Part shown: positions 25,445 to 34,154 of the stretch, piece after piece
Layout: every line of letters begins with the position of its first letter
Position numbering within the stretch: the stretch's first letter is position 1
Assembly: GCF_028694605.1 (NCBI RefSeq)
Contig: NZ_JAQVKP010000008.1
Span: 51,908 to 115,907 of the forward strand
Length of the DNA stretch: 64,000 nucleotides
Direction of reading: 5' to 3'
Source: Sulfurimonas sp.
GTDB lineage: Bacteria > Campylobacterota > Campylobacteria > Campylobacterales > Sulfurimonadaceae
The notes under the pieces: generated by a model
Seen by the model: the letters and a program-made list of their open reading frames with translations, nothing else
Told to the model about the DNA's origin: nothing
The model's database searches: none
Program-made: the position numbers and the translations under genes

Positions 25445-25789
25445 ATGTCAAAAAGTTTAGTAATTAACCGTTTTAGCGGAAAAAATCACTCTATCACTCT
25501 TCCATGCGACGATACAGTTGCCGCAACTTTTGCAAGTGCAGTATTAGATGGAGAGTTTGCAGTTTACAGTCTAGCGACTACTAGCGGTGCTTCCGACGTT
25601 GAGACTTCTTACAAAGATATGCAAATCATGGTAAAAAATTCAACTACCGCTGAAAAAACATATCTTAATATCAAAGTTAAGGCAAATAAGTCTGAGGAAG
25701 ACGTTTTTGCAGTCTTAATCGGTATGACTATCAACGGTGTTGTCGTAGATGAGGCTTTCGTCATTTCAAATAGATTAATTACTGCGTAA
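25445..25789 (+). CDS. Late element protein (114 residues), best coat-protein candidate
   Basis: Follows the 117-residue gene after four bases, with the ribosome site AGGGGG seven bases before the ATG. The product alternates beta strands (KSLVINRFSG, HSITLPC, MQIMVKN, YLNIKVKAN, FAVLIGMTINGVVVDE), has no membrane helix, and is rich in small residues. A compact all-beta protein of this size under a strong ribosome site is what a small coat protein looks like, but no family match is visible by eye. Confidence 0.55.
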   Translation: MSKSLVINRFSGKNHSITLPCDDTVAATFASAVLDGEFAVYSLATTSGASDVETSYKDMQIMVKNSTTAEKTYLNIKVKANKSEEDVFAVLIGMTINGVVVDEAFVISNRLITA

Positions 25790-25796
25790 TTCTTCT

Positions 25797-26006
25797 ATGA
25801 CGATTGATTTATACATGGGGATTTTAGGCTTTTTGTTTACTTTCCTCACATACTTTGCGTATGTTACCTCTCGTTTTGCTAAATTAGAAAGTGAAGTCAA
25901 ACATCTTAGAGATGATATTGAAGACTTTCACGAAATTAAGCAGATAGTTTATGAGATACATGCTCAAAATAAAGTTTTGTTAAATATAAAATCTTCTTCT
26001 GTCTAG
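25797..26006 (+). CDS. Membrane-anchored coiled-coil protein (69 residues), holin/spanin-like
   Basis: One N-terminal transmembrane helix (LYMGILGFLFTFLTYFAYV) followed by a coiled coil (FAKLESEVKHLRDDIEDF). This layout is shared by many phage holin- or spanin-like proteins (for example DUF2730-like proteins). It is the last gene, with a hairpin terminator 18 bases after the stop. Confidence 0.6.
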   Translation: MTIDLYMGILGFLFTFLTYFAYVTSRFAKLESEVKHLRDDIEDFHEIKQIVYEIHAQNKVLLNIKSSSV

Positions 26007-26023
26007 TTTCTACAAAAAAACAT

Positions 26024-26052
26024 CATATAGAGCATTTTAAACGCTCTGTATG
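26024..26052 (+). terminator. Terminator at the right end of copy 1
   Basis: CATATAGAGC (26024-26033) and GCTCTGTATG (26043-26052) form a nine-pair stem with one offset and a nine-base loop. It closes the gene block just before the RE end. Confidence 0.6.
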
Positions 26053-26080
26053 ATAAAATCTCAAAAAAAACCTCAAAACC

Positions 26081-26109
26081 TTGACAAACATTACGGAATT
26101 TTCTATAAT
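26081..26109 (+). promoter_or_regulatory. Junction promoter made by RE (-35) and LE (-10)
   Basis: TTGACA (26081-26086, RE of copy 1) and TATAAT (26104-26109, LE of copy 2) are both perfect consensus hexamers with a 17-bp spacer that contains the TT core (26100-26101). IS110-family circles are known to form such a promoter at the joined ends, driving the recombinase and bridge RNA. Here it drives the HTH, ssDNA-binding and Rep genes of copy 2. Confidence 0.85.
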
Positions 26110-26174
26110 GTTATCCAAATATAAAAAATGACGAAAAAAAAAGGTTTTTTCTATTTTTTTATATTAATATTTCA

Positions 26175-26298
26175 ACTTAGAGACAAAGGTAAACCTGCAA
26201 AAGTTGCTTTAGTTTCTGTCATGTCACATATATTGAGAGCTATTGTAATTAAGCTCTCGCATTACACAAAAAGAGAGCTAAAACAATGCAAGAAGTAG
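26175..26298 (+). pseudogene. Recombinase remnant (last 40 residues) in copy 2
   Basis: Equivalent to recombinase residues 280-319 of copy 1. The N-terminal 279 residues, with the whole DEDD tetrad and Ser237, are deleted, so no active protein can be made. It only links the junction promoter to the HTH gene. Confidence 0.9.
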
Positions 26299-26429
26299 AT
26301 AAAAAAATATACTTTGCCTTTTTGCAATTAGTCAAAAGTAAAAAAAAAATAACTGTTTCAAGTGTTGCAAAATGTGCAAACGTTGAGCGAAAGAGTATTT
26401 ATTACAGGCTAGATAAATTAGTTTCATAG
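26286..26429 (+). CDS. Small helix-turn-helix protein, copy 2
   Basis: Identical to the 47-residue protein at 17219. In copy 2 it lies 177 bases after the strong junction promoter with only the recombinase remnant before it, so it may be transcribed more strongly here than in copy 1. Confidence 0.6.
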   Translation: MQEVDKKIYFAFLQLVKSKKKITVSSVAKCANVERKSIYYRLDKLVS

Positions 26430-26492
26430 TGCGTTATCTGTAACTCACTAATGAGATTAAATCTCAAAAAAAAATAAACTAAGGATGTACAA

Positions 26493-26879
26493 ATGGCGCA
26501 AGCAGAACAAGTAAAAGATTTGGGCTCAAAGCCTCTAACAATTGCAGATGTGCAAGAGCAAACTCGTATTTATCTTGAGAGATTAAATACAAATAAAATT
26601 TTGATTGCTGGAAAGATTAAGGAAAAAAGAGTTAGCGAGCCACGTTTAAAAATTGATAAAAAAACTGGTGAGGTTATTTTGGACGAAGATGGTAAGCCTC
26701 AGTATTGGAATCCGTATTATACGGTTGTTATCGCTTTTGAAGGTGGCGAAATGTCTATTAACGTAAAATCTGATTGGCATGAGATGTTTGATGTCGGTAT
26801 GCGTGTTTTGTTTGAAGGTTCATTTGGTCTTTCGTTTGGAAACATATCTCCTGTCTTTCATAAATATACTATTTTGTAA
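26493..26879 (+). CDS. Probable ssDNA-binding protein, copy 2
   Basis: Identical to the 128-residue protein at 17426 (OB-like strand pattern, upstream of Rep). It is the first larger gene after the junction promoter. Confidence 0.45.
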   Translation: MAQAEQVKDLGSKPLTIADVQEQTRIYLERLNTNKILIAGKIKEKRVSEPRLKIDKKTGEVILDEDGKPQYWNPYYTVVIAFEGGEMSINVKSDWHEMFDVGMRVLFEGSFGLSFGNISPVFHKYTIL

Positions 26880-26889
26880 GTTAAAAAAA

Positions 26890-27180
26890 ATGTCTTTCAT
26901 GCAAGATTTAATTAATTTTGTTGACGGCGGTTCAAAAGTCAAATATTACGTTGACAATGTTACGTATTATCCAAAGCCATTGAATACAGTTGATTTTTTT
27001 GAGCATGAATTCAAGCAGTTCTACAAAACTCCTTTCGGATGTTTTGTAGGCGTTTCTATTTCTCAATTTGTTAGAGCTATTTCTGTTAGAGAGTTTGATA
27101 TTATGAAAAATGATTACTTAAAAAATAAAAATAGTTCTGATAAGTTGATGGTGAGAAATCAACTTTTGTTTAGTTTTTAG
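26890..27180 (+). CDS. Hypothetical element protein (96 residues), copy 2
   Basis: Identical to the product at 17823. The same start (MSFMQDLINF) is chosen ten bases after the previous stop. Function unknown. Confidence 0.6.
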   Translation: MSFMQDLINFVDGGSKVKYYVDNVTYYPKPLNTVDFFEHEFKQFYKTPFGCFVGVSISQFVRAISVREFDIMKNDYLKNKNSSDKLMVRNQLLFSF

Positions 27181-27251
27181 TTTGCCCAAACGTGGTTTAA
27201 CAAGGGGGCATAAATGGACATTTTTGCAAATTGATTATCAGGGGTTTTCAG

Positions 27252-28664
27252 ATGGTTAAAATTATTTCACAACATGTTGACACGTTGAAAGAACACTATT
27301 ATATTTCTAGTGATATTGATGATGCAGATTTTAAAAAATATTTAGGTACTGTTGATGATTTGATATATTTAAAAAAACAATCTCAAGAACGAGCAAACGA
27401 ATACAATTCTGATAAAGTTATCGTCAATTTTGGCGTTCATAAATTTGAAGTTTTGCCTACGTCAATTTCTGGTTTTAGTGTTGTTCTTGTAAATAATGAT
27501 ATTACTATCGCTTTACGTAAAACAAAAAATAAAATTAATTCTTCGCCTTTAATGAAAGTTGAGTATCGTGCAGAATTTTTGGCACGTTATGGCTATGTTA
27601 AGTGCATTTCAATAGTTAATAATTTTGTAAAAATTCATTTGTTATCTTCATATCTTTTGAAAATACCTGAGATACATTTAGCATGTGATATTCAAGGTTA
27701 CAACTTTACACATCTAGATTTTTATCGATTGCGTACGAGAGCAAGATTAGCACAAACGCATGAAGATGTTAGTGAATTTGCTAAAGCTTCTGTCTATGGT
27801 GGTATTACATCGTTTAGCGGTTTCACGTTTGGTGGTGGTGATTATCATTTAAGAGTTTATAACAAATCATTAGAGATTGATAAGAAAAAAGAGAAATCTT
27901 TTGTAAAAAGTTATCTTTGGCAAAATTGTTTAGATTATGATGAAAATAAAACTGTTTGGCGTATTGAAATTCAGTTTAGACGAGAGAAGCTAAAAAAATT
28001 AAAAAATGCAGATAGTTATAACTTTGATGATTACTTAACAGTTTTAAATAATATTCCCGCTCTGTTTGATAAGGCTTTGACTGATTTTAAGTTGCTTGAT
28101 TTAGATGAGAAAACAGTTTTTAATCTTCTTCGTGGTAAGCGTACTTTGAGAGATGGTACTGAGAAATTATTAACTAAATATGCTATGCAAAAGATATATC
28201 AAAGAGCTAATGTTCTTGATTTTTGGGAAGACATGAAAGTTTGGAATGGTTATCGAATGAGTGGTGTATCAACTTCTTTTAAAGTACCGCAAAAAGGTTC
28301 TTTAGATTACGTTTCAAATAGTATTAAAAGTTTATTTTCTACTATGAGTAAGTATTATGGTTCAATATCTCAAGATACTTTAATTCAAGCATTCAAAGAT
28401 AGTAATTCGAAGAATTATCAAGATAAAGAAATCTCTTTGTTAGAAGATTGTATTAATAAACAGCTAGACTGGTTCGAAAAGATAGATTATTGCAGATTTA
28501 ACGGCGTCGTTTCGGTTCCTGACTATCAAGATTTAGAGAGAAGCATATATACAACTGTTTATAAAGCTAGTGATAGCGTTTATGATGTTCTATATAGTCC
28601 TGAATTGGTAGAAAAATTGGATTCTAGAGCTTTATTTCATAATAAAGGAGGTGTTTCTATATAA
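27252..28664 (+). CDS. Rolling-circle replication initiator, copy 2
   Basis: Identical to the 470-residue Rep_trans/RstA-like protein at 18185, intact in all motifs. Copy 2 can therefore in principle replicate if excised, although it cannot integrate by itself. Confidence 0.75.
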   Translation: MVKIISQHVDTLKEHYYISSDIDDADFKKYLGTVDDLIYLKKQSQERANEYNSDKVIVNFGVHKFEVLPTSISGFSVVLVNNDITIALRKTKNKINSSPLMKVEYRAEFLARYGYVKCISIVNNFVKIHLLSSYLLKIPEIHLACDIQGYNFTHLDFYRLRTRARLAQTHEDVSEFAKASVYGGITSFSGFTFGGGDYHLRVYNKSLEIDKKKEKSFVKSYLWQNCLDYDENKTVWRIEIQFRREKLKKLKNADSYNFDDYLTVLNNIPALFDKALTDFKLLDLDEKTVFNLLRGKRTLRDGTEKLLTKYAMQKIYQRANVLDFWEDMKVWNGYRMSGVSTSFKVPQKGSLDYVSNSIKSLFSTMSKYYGSISQDTLIQAFKDSNSKNYQDKEISLLEDCINKQLDWFEKIDYCRFNGVVSVPDYQDLERSIYTTVYKASDSVYDVLYSPELVEKLDSRALFHNKGGVSI

Positions 28665-29030
28665 ATGGCTTATGATTTTGGAAGATATTTCAAGCCTAAA
28701 GAGTTTGAATGCGGTTGCGGATGTGGTGGTCTTGATATCAGTCAAAAACTAGTAGATAGATTAAATACTGCTAGGGAGTTGCTAAAGCAACCTATCGTAA
28801 TAAATAGCGGTTTTAGATGTTTAGAGCATAATAGAAAAATTGGCTCTGAGGATAGTTCCGCACATGTTAAAGGTCTTGCAGTTGATATTAGAGCAATAGA
28901 TAGTAATTACCGTTACAAATTGCTAAATGTCTTGTTTTTTTGTGGTTTTTTTCGCATCGGTATTGATAAGGATTTTATACATATTGATATTGATGAAAGT
29001 AAACCTCAAAAAGTTACTTTTTTATATTAA
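28665..29030 (+). CDS. M15-type peptidase (endolysin), copy 2
   Basis: Identical to the protein at 19598, with zinc ligands His67, Asp74 and His106 intact and the same AAAGGAGGTG ribosome site. Confidence 0.85.
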   Translation: MAYDFGRYFKPKEFECGCGCGGLDISQKLVDRLNTARELLKQPIVINSGFRCLEHNRKIGSEDSSAHVKGLAVDIRAIDSNYRYKLLNVLFFCGFFRIGIDKDFIHIDIDESKPQKVTFLY

Positions 29031-29051
29031 AAATAAAGGATTTAAAAAAAA

Positions 29052-29243
29052 ATGTTTACTTTTCAATGGTTAATGCCGCTAGTTTTTGATTTAATTAGAG
29101 GTTACATTAATTCAACATCATCTAAGAGTGATGATGAAGTTTTGTCGATTATACAATATGGTGCTAGTTATCTAGCTAACAAAGATAATAACACGCTGTC
29201 TAAGTATGATGCTGATTTGTTATTAAAAAAAGAAATGAAATAA
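29052..29243 (+). CDS. Small holin-like candidate (63 residues), copy 2
   Basis: Identical to the product at 19985, next to the endolysin. Holin role is only suggested by position. Confidence 0.5.
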   Translation: MFTFQWLMPLVFDLIRGYINSTSSKSDDEVLSIIQYGASYLANKDNNTLSKYDADLLLKKEMK

Positions 29244-29259
29244 AAGAGGATTAAAAAAA

Positions 29260-29781
29260 ATGTTAACATTAAGAGAAATAAAAGGCTCTGTACTTACTCA
29301 TGCCGAAATGGATTCAAATTTTAAGGAAGTTTTAAAATTGCAAAATTTTCTTAATATTATATTGAGTGTTAGTTCTTCACCTATGGTAGATGTTCTTTCA
29401 GGTTCTGACTTAATTAATTTAAGTGAATCAAATTATAATGATTCTGTTACTTGTATTAAGACTTTTGATTCAGTATTTAAAAGCGTTGTTATGCTAGATT
29501 TTAATACTGTTCAGTCTAAGCAGTTTGACTTTACTGCTACAATGTATGACTTGTCAAGTGTTCAAAATATAAATACTGCTAATAGTCGTCTTGTTTTTTT
29601 TGATGAAAATTTTAGTTTTATTTCTAGTTTAGATTTGTTGCCAAACGCTACAAATGATGCTTATTTTGTTAGTTTAGATATGTCTGCATATTCTAATCTT
29701 CGCTATTCTTTGTTTTTTATACAGAGTGATATTGAGCAGATGGAAGCAAATTTTACTGTCAATCAGATTATTGTTGGTTAG
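29260..29781 (+). CDS. Fibre- or spike-like virion protein, copy 2
   Basis: Identical to the 173-residue protein at 20193, with the LTHAEMDSNF fibre-type N-terminus. Confidence 0.5.
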   Translation: MLTLREIKGSVLTHAEMDSNFKEVLKLQNFLNIILSVSSSPMVDVLSGSDLINLSESNYNDSVTCIKTFDSVFKSVVMLDFNTVQSKQFDFTATMYDLSSVQNINTANSRLVFFDENFSFISSLDLLPNATNDAYFVSLDMSAYSNLRYSLFFIQSDIEQMEANFTVNQIIVG

Positions 29782-29790
29782 GTTTGAATT

Positions 29791-30267
29791 ATGAGTGAGA
29801 ATTATGTTGAAGCAAATTATACTGAACTTGATTATGTCGTAGGCGATTCTGTATCTACTGTGGTTTGTGATTTGTCTTTGGTTAGTTCAAAAATCGATAG
29901 TAATTCAGTCGATTTGAAAACAATATTAGATAATTTTAATAGTATGCTAAGCGTTGTAAATAATAGTTTTTCATCATTGCATGCAAATATTTTTAATTTG
30001 CTAGCTAAAGTAGAAAATAATACAAGTGATTTGATAAATATTAAATCATATTTATTTTCTAATAATTTTATTTCGCTTAATGGAAACGGTTGTGAGTTTC
30101 TGGACGGCACTAATGTCAAAGTTGCAGGTCGTGACGTCGTCTATAGTGTTGCAAGAAGTTTTGTATCTTTATATTCCGACAACGGCTATACAGTGCATTA
30201 TGACTTAGTTTCTGACGACGGTTACAAATTAACAGTTCCAGAAGCACTCTTGACAAAATATGTGTAG
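29791..30267 (+). CDS. Second fibre-like protein, copy 2
   Basis: Identical to the 158-residue protein at 20724 (coiled-coil stalk, beta-prone end). Confidence 0.5.
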   Translation: MSENYVEANYTELDYVVGDSVSTVVCDLSLVSSKIDSNSVDLKTILDNFNSMLSVVNNSFSSLHANIFNLLAKVENNTSDLINIKSYLFSNNFISLNGNGCEFLDGTNVKVAGRDVVYSVARSFVSLYSDNGYTVHYDLVSDDGYKLTVPEALLTKYV

Positions 30268-30277
30268 GCGGTGTAGA

Positions 30278-30421
30278 ATGTTCAAAAAGTATAAAGGTTG
30301 TTTTTATGGAAATGCTTTTAAAAGTTTTAAATTCAGTTCACTTGTGGCGAGGTATTGCCATAGGTTCTTTATTGGCTATAATAGTAAATTGCAAATAGTT
30401 TCATGTAGTAGGGGCTTTTAA
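30278..30421 (+). CDS. Small basic protein (47 residues), copy 2
   Basis: Identical to the frame at 21211, with the TAATG overlap to the next gene. The competing 30-residue membrane-peptide frame is at 30306-30398. Confidence 0.4.
   Translation: MFKKYKGCFYGNAFKSFKFSSLVARYCHRFFIGYNSKLQIVSCSRGF
30306..30398 (+). CDS. Possible 30-residue membrane peptide, copy 2
   Basis: Identical to the overlapping frame at 21239. One hydrophobic segment, no clear ribosome site. Confidence 0.3.
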   Translation: MEMLLKVLNSVHLWRGIAIGSLLAIIVNCK

Positions 30422-31647
30422 TGGTGGCTCCACTGCTTGTTCCCATTTTTGAGGCTTTAGCCGCTGGTGCTGCTTATGAAGTTGTAAACAATTATATAAC
30501 TCGCTCAGTAAATCCAAAAGGCGCACCTGATATAAATCCTATCCCGACATCAAAACCAAAAACTGCTACTATTGCAAGTAAAAAGCAAAATTTAGCTAAT
30601 TTTGCTATGGGTGTTTCTTGTATGTTGTCTGATGCAACTACTTCTACTATAGAATCTACTACGAAAGGTGTTGCGAATGCAGAATCTATCTCAGTTGAGC
30701 AACGCACTAAAACTACACAGCTGTTGGATAATTCTTCTGCAAGTCCATTGTTGACAAATCAAGTTTTCATTAAAGATAGTATTGACAAATTAATTGACGC
30801 TATCAATACAAGTTCCTTAGTTACTGCTTCCGTTTTCGGAACTCTTGATGTTAATTTGTCTGTTATCGGTGCTTCGTTAGCTTCAATTTCTGCTACTCTT
30901 ATAGATGTATCAGAAAATTATCAAGAAGATTTAACAAACACTGGTGATACTCCATATATAAATACTTCTGACTATTATAAGATGTTGTCAAGTTCTGGCG
31001 TTTCTGCTGACGAGGTTTCAAGATTACAAACAGCTGAAAATGCTTATATTGAAACTATGAGAAGTCAAGGTGCGAGTTATTCAGATATTAAAAAAGCTTT
31101 AATTAGTTGGCGTCAACAAAATGTTCCATCATCAGCTCAGCAAAAAATTGATGATGATATTAACGGTCTTTCGAGTGGTATAACTTATAAAACTGTTATA
31201 CGTTCAACTACGAGCGGTGAAAATTTAACTGAATATATCCCTAGTAATTCTTCTGTTAGTTCTGTTGCAAGTGTTTTAGAAGCACCATATTTAGAAGAGT
31301 GGGCAAATTCTCAAAAATTAATAAATGACGGTATTTTGACTTTCGGTTCTGATATCGTTGGTCGTTCATACAGTGCAAGAACGCAAAAAGATGAATACGC
31401 AATTACTCAAACTGAAATTAGAGATTTGGACGGTAATGTAGTTGCCATAATGAAGCCTGTTGAAATTCAAGCAGTGAAAAATTCTACTGACGCTAGACTT
31501 AGAACTGATATGAATAATTTAGAGTTTGATAATGATGATTTTGATATGAGCTTAACTCCTGATTTAGACTTGTCAAAGCTCTTTCAGTTTGATAAGAAAT
31601 CAACTCGTTTAAACGATATTGTTTCGTCTTTGGGAGGTTCTATTTGA
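30421..31647 (+). CDS. Large element protein (408 residues), copy 2
   Basis: Identical to the protein at 21354, with the same hydrophobic N-terminal helix and stop/start overlap to the next gene. Confidence 0.6.
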   Translation: MVAPLLVPIFEALAAGAAYEVVNNYITRSVNPKGAPDINPIPTSKPKTATIASKKQNLANFAMGVSCMLSDATTSTIESTTKGVANAESISVEQRTKTTQLLDNSSASPLLTNQVFIKDSIDKLIDAINTSSLVTASVFGTLDVNLSVIGASLASISATLIDVSENYQEDLTNTGDTPYINTSDYYKMLSSSGVSADEVSRLQTAENAYIETMRSQGASYSDIKKALISWRQQNVPSSAQQKIDDDINGLSSGITYKTVIRSTTSGENLTEYIPSNSSVSSVASVLEAPYLEEWANSQKLINDGILTFGSDIVGRSYSARTQKDEYAITQTEIRDLDGNVVAIMKPVEIQAVKNSTDARLRTDMNNLEFDNDDFDMSLTPDLDLSKLFQFDKKSTRLNDIVSSLGGSI

Positions 31648-32393
31648 GCATCGGTGCGATTGGTCAAAATTCAGTAAGTGAGTTTTTTGAAGATTTAACA
31701 TACCAGGTTGGCTACAATGAAGCACGCTCACAAGTTCAAAATCTTGTTAAAGATGTTGAGAGTGACGCGGTTAAAAGTGCTCTTGAAAGTTCTATGAACA
31801 TTCTTACTATGGGTTTAATGATGCTTTTAATTAGGTCTCAAGAAGATTTTGTTCAAAAAGTGTTTACTCTCGCTCAAGGTTTAGTTGTTATTGCTTTAGC
31901 TTCGGATTTTGCGCAAAAAACTAAAAATAAATTGCAGAATTTTCGAGGCTTTAAATTTTTAAAAAAGTTTGAACTCTTTCAAAAATCATATGCTGATAGA
32001 GTTGCAACTGCTCAACTTGTTTTGGACGGTGCAAATGCTCATTTTAGTGCTGAACGTTTAACGCAAAACGAGGGTAGCACTATTGATAGTGTAATAAGAC
32101 AAAAAGAACATATCGTTAACCGTGAATCATTTCATTTGAATGTCGCTGATAAGATGGCTAGTAGATATAACGATACTCTGCTTTTTAAAATGTTTACAAA
32201 ATCGTTTACTTCAAATGATGAAACTATGATAAAGCGTATTTTAGGACGTGACACTGCATCGTCTATAACTGCTGACGAGTTGAATCATGTTGCTGACTTC
32301 ATGTACGTTACGGATTCCGCTGGTCACGTAACTGGTCTTAGCGAGCAGTTCTTAACTTTGTTGAATGGCTTAGGCTATGTTTATAATAAATAA
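31644..32393 (+). CDS. Membrane-associated protein (249 residues), copy 2
   Basis: Identical to the TTG-started protein at 22577, with the same one or two predicted membrane helices and translational coupling. Confidence 0.6.
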   Translation: MSIGAIGQNSVSEFFEDLTYQVGYNEARSQVQNLVKDVESDAVKSALESSMNILTMGLMMLLIRSQEDFVQKVFTLAQGLVVIALASDFAQKTKNKLQNFRGFKFLKKFELFQKSYADRVATAQLVLDGANAHFSAERLTQNEGSTIDSVIRQKEHIVNRESFHLNVADKMASRYNDTLLFKMFTKSFTSNDETMIKRILGRDTASSITADELNHVADFMYVTDSAGHVTGLSEQFLTLLNGLGYVYNK

Positions 32394-32404
32394 GAGGTGA
32401 AAAA

Positions 32405-32536
32405 ATGGCTATAAATTGTGAAGAAGTTTCAGCTGAAGAGTTGAAAAGATTAAGAGATATTCAAAGACTTTTACAGGCTTTAGTTCTTGCCCTGTATGGC
32501 ACTTTAGATTCATTGCATTTGGAGGAGGTTTTGTAA
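32405..32536 (+). CDS. Small helical protein (43 residues), copy 2
   Basis: Identical to the frame at 23338, with ribosome site AGAGGTG and TAAATG junction. Confidence 0.55.
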   Translation: MAINCEEVSAEELKRLRDIQRLLQALVLALYGTLDSLHLEEVL

Positions 32537-33037
32537 ATGATTTCTACTCTTTTTTGCTGTGAATCTTTTCTTTTGGATTATTTGTCGATTTATCAACCTG
32601 AGCATGAAGACCAGTTGTATCCTAAGGGAATGACTTTTGGTAATTCGTATGTACAACTTTTTTTTATTGGTAATTTTCCTGGTTTTGATCCTATTGTACA
32701 TCAGCTAGAAGTTTTTGTTGAGATTCCTTTTCGTGTTCTGTCTTCAGATGTTACTTCTTTTTGGAAATTACCTAATTCTTTGCAAGTTCTTGGCTATTCT
32801 TATTATCGAGATTCTGAAAATCATCCTTTTTATGCTGATTACGTATTTACTCGTTGTGATATTGATGAGTTTATATCGCTTTTGCGTTTGTTGTTTGATA
32901 GCTATAACGGTCATTTAGGTAAAATATATTGTGTTTCTGATGAAACTTTTTATGACGTTTCATGTTCTTTAACTTTTGATATGTTTATGTCTTATGTTTA
33001 TCCAAAACTAACTTTTTTGAGTACTCCTGATGCCTAA
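32537..33037 (+). CDS. Unknown protein (166 residues), copy 2
   Basis: Identical to the product at 23470, aromatic- and Cys-rich, under GGAGGAGG. Confidence 0.6.
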   Translation: MISTLFCCESFLLDYLSIYQPEHEDQLYPKGMTFGNSYVQLFFIGNFPGFDPIVHQLEVFVEIPFRVLSSDVTSFWKLPNSLQVLGYSYYRDSENHPFYADYVFTRCDIDEFISLLRLLFDSYNGHLGKIYCVSDETFYDVSCSLTFDMFMSYVYPKLTFLSTPDA

Positions 33038-33389
33038 ATACAGAATCCAATTAAAGCAAGGAAAGCGCACTATCGTTGAGCATGCAGAGTTTAAGTCGCT
33101 CTCTCATGCCTTAGATTTTTACAGCACGCTTTCGACTATGAAAGTAACTGAAATACTAAGAGTTGAATATGAAGATTTGACTGAAAACATACCTATTGAT
33201 GATATGAATTATAATTCACTTTTCAAAGGCTTTATAAAAAATGATGAAACTAGAATGAGTAAACAAGTTCTTCATCATAATATAAAATTGACTAAATCAA
33301 GTGATGATGTTTTTGCAAAGATTAAAGAATGTATGGACATTTCTGGCTTAAATGTCGATAGTGTTTATTGTTCACTGTTTAAAAAGTAG
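33030..33389 (+). CDS. Unknown protein (119 residues), copy 2
   Basis: Identical to the product at 23963. Confidence 0.6.
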   Translation: MPKYRIQLKQGKRTIVEHAEFKSLSHALDFYSTLSTMKVTEILRVEYEDLTENIPIDDMNYNSLFKGFIKNDETRMSKQVLHHNIKLTKSSDDVFAKIKECMDISGLNVDSVYCSLFKK

Positions 33390-33396
33390 TTGAAAA

Positions 33397-33627
33397 ATGA
33401 CACGTTCAGAAGCAAAACTATTTTTTCAACGTTTAGATATTAATCTTGATAATGATGAAGTTAGTTGTTTTAAATGTTGTAATCCACTCTATTATAAATC
33501 ATATTCATATCGCTGTATAAATAATCATACTTATAATTACCAAACGCTTGTTTTTGAATATGCAAAGTTTTTAAATGATTTAAAAGAAGATGTAGCAGAT
33601 AATAAAATTTGCTGTGTTCAATTTTAA
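33397..33627 (+). CDS. Small Cys-rich protein (76 residues), copy 2
   Basis: Identical to the possible zinc-ribbon protein at 24330. Confidence 0.55.
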   Translation: MTRSEAKLFFQRLDINLDNDEVSCFKCCNPLYYKSYSYRCINNHTYNYQTLVFEYAKFLNDLKEDVADNKICCVQF

Positions 33628-34154
33628 GCCTATTTTAAAAAAAATAGCACATTTTTTGAGGATTAAGTTTTTTTTTAAAGTCAAAAAGGCTACTGCTGTT
33701 TCTACATTGCGTAGCTTTCTTCCGTTCCCTTCATCGTCATACCGACTTTATAAATTTTTTAGCTTAGAATGTCCTTGTGTGGGACTTCGTCCCCCATAAG
33801 GACACTGTAAGCTAATAAAATTTAATAATCAAAGGTTGACTATGTAGGGTGCGGAAAAAAGTTGCGCTTTGGAGATTTTAGCTTTCTTTTGTTTAGCAGA
33901 TTCAGATTTTGCTGTCTTAGTTTCTATCGGCGGTTATTGTTTTATGCGTTAAAAATTTGTAATGTTTGTTTTGAAAAAAAATAAATTACACACTCTTTAA
34001 AAAAGTGTTTACTTTATCCATTTAAAACCACGTTGAATAGTGCATTAAAAAAAAATTCTTCACACCCTGTGAAATAAAAAAAATAACTTCATACTTTCAT
34101 CACTTTAAGCTACTTCACGTATCACTTAAAGAATAAAAAAAAAGGTTATCGCAA
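33628..34154 (+). other. Non-coding region, copy 2
   Basis: Same sequence as 24561-25087: large hairpin, smaller hairpins and the short-repeat stretch before the late genes. Confidence 0.55.
33759..33815 (+). repeat. Large three-tier hairpin, copy 2
   Basis: Same three perfect stem blocks as at 24692-24748 (TTAGCTTA/TAAGCTAA, TGTCCTT/AAGGACA, GGGAC/GTCCC). Confidence 0.6.

Larger units (their letters stand above)
16078..26099 (+). mobile_element. Virus-like element, copy 1 (complete, IS110 recombinase)
   Basis: A 10,022-bp AT-rich unit bounded by TT cores at 16076-16077 and 26100-26101. Comparison of the host/LE, RE/LE and RE/host junctions fixes these limits: LE begins TCTATAATG and RE ends CATTACGGAAT. 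It carries a bridge-RNA-like LE, an IS110-type recombinase, an HTH protein, a probable ssDNA-binding protein, a rolling-circle initiator, an endolysin and about a dozen small genes, all on the plus strand. No Zot, packaging ATPase or terminase is seen. It inserts between divergent host genes without breaking either one. Confidence 0.85.
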
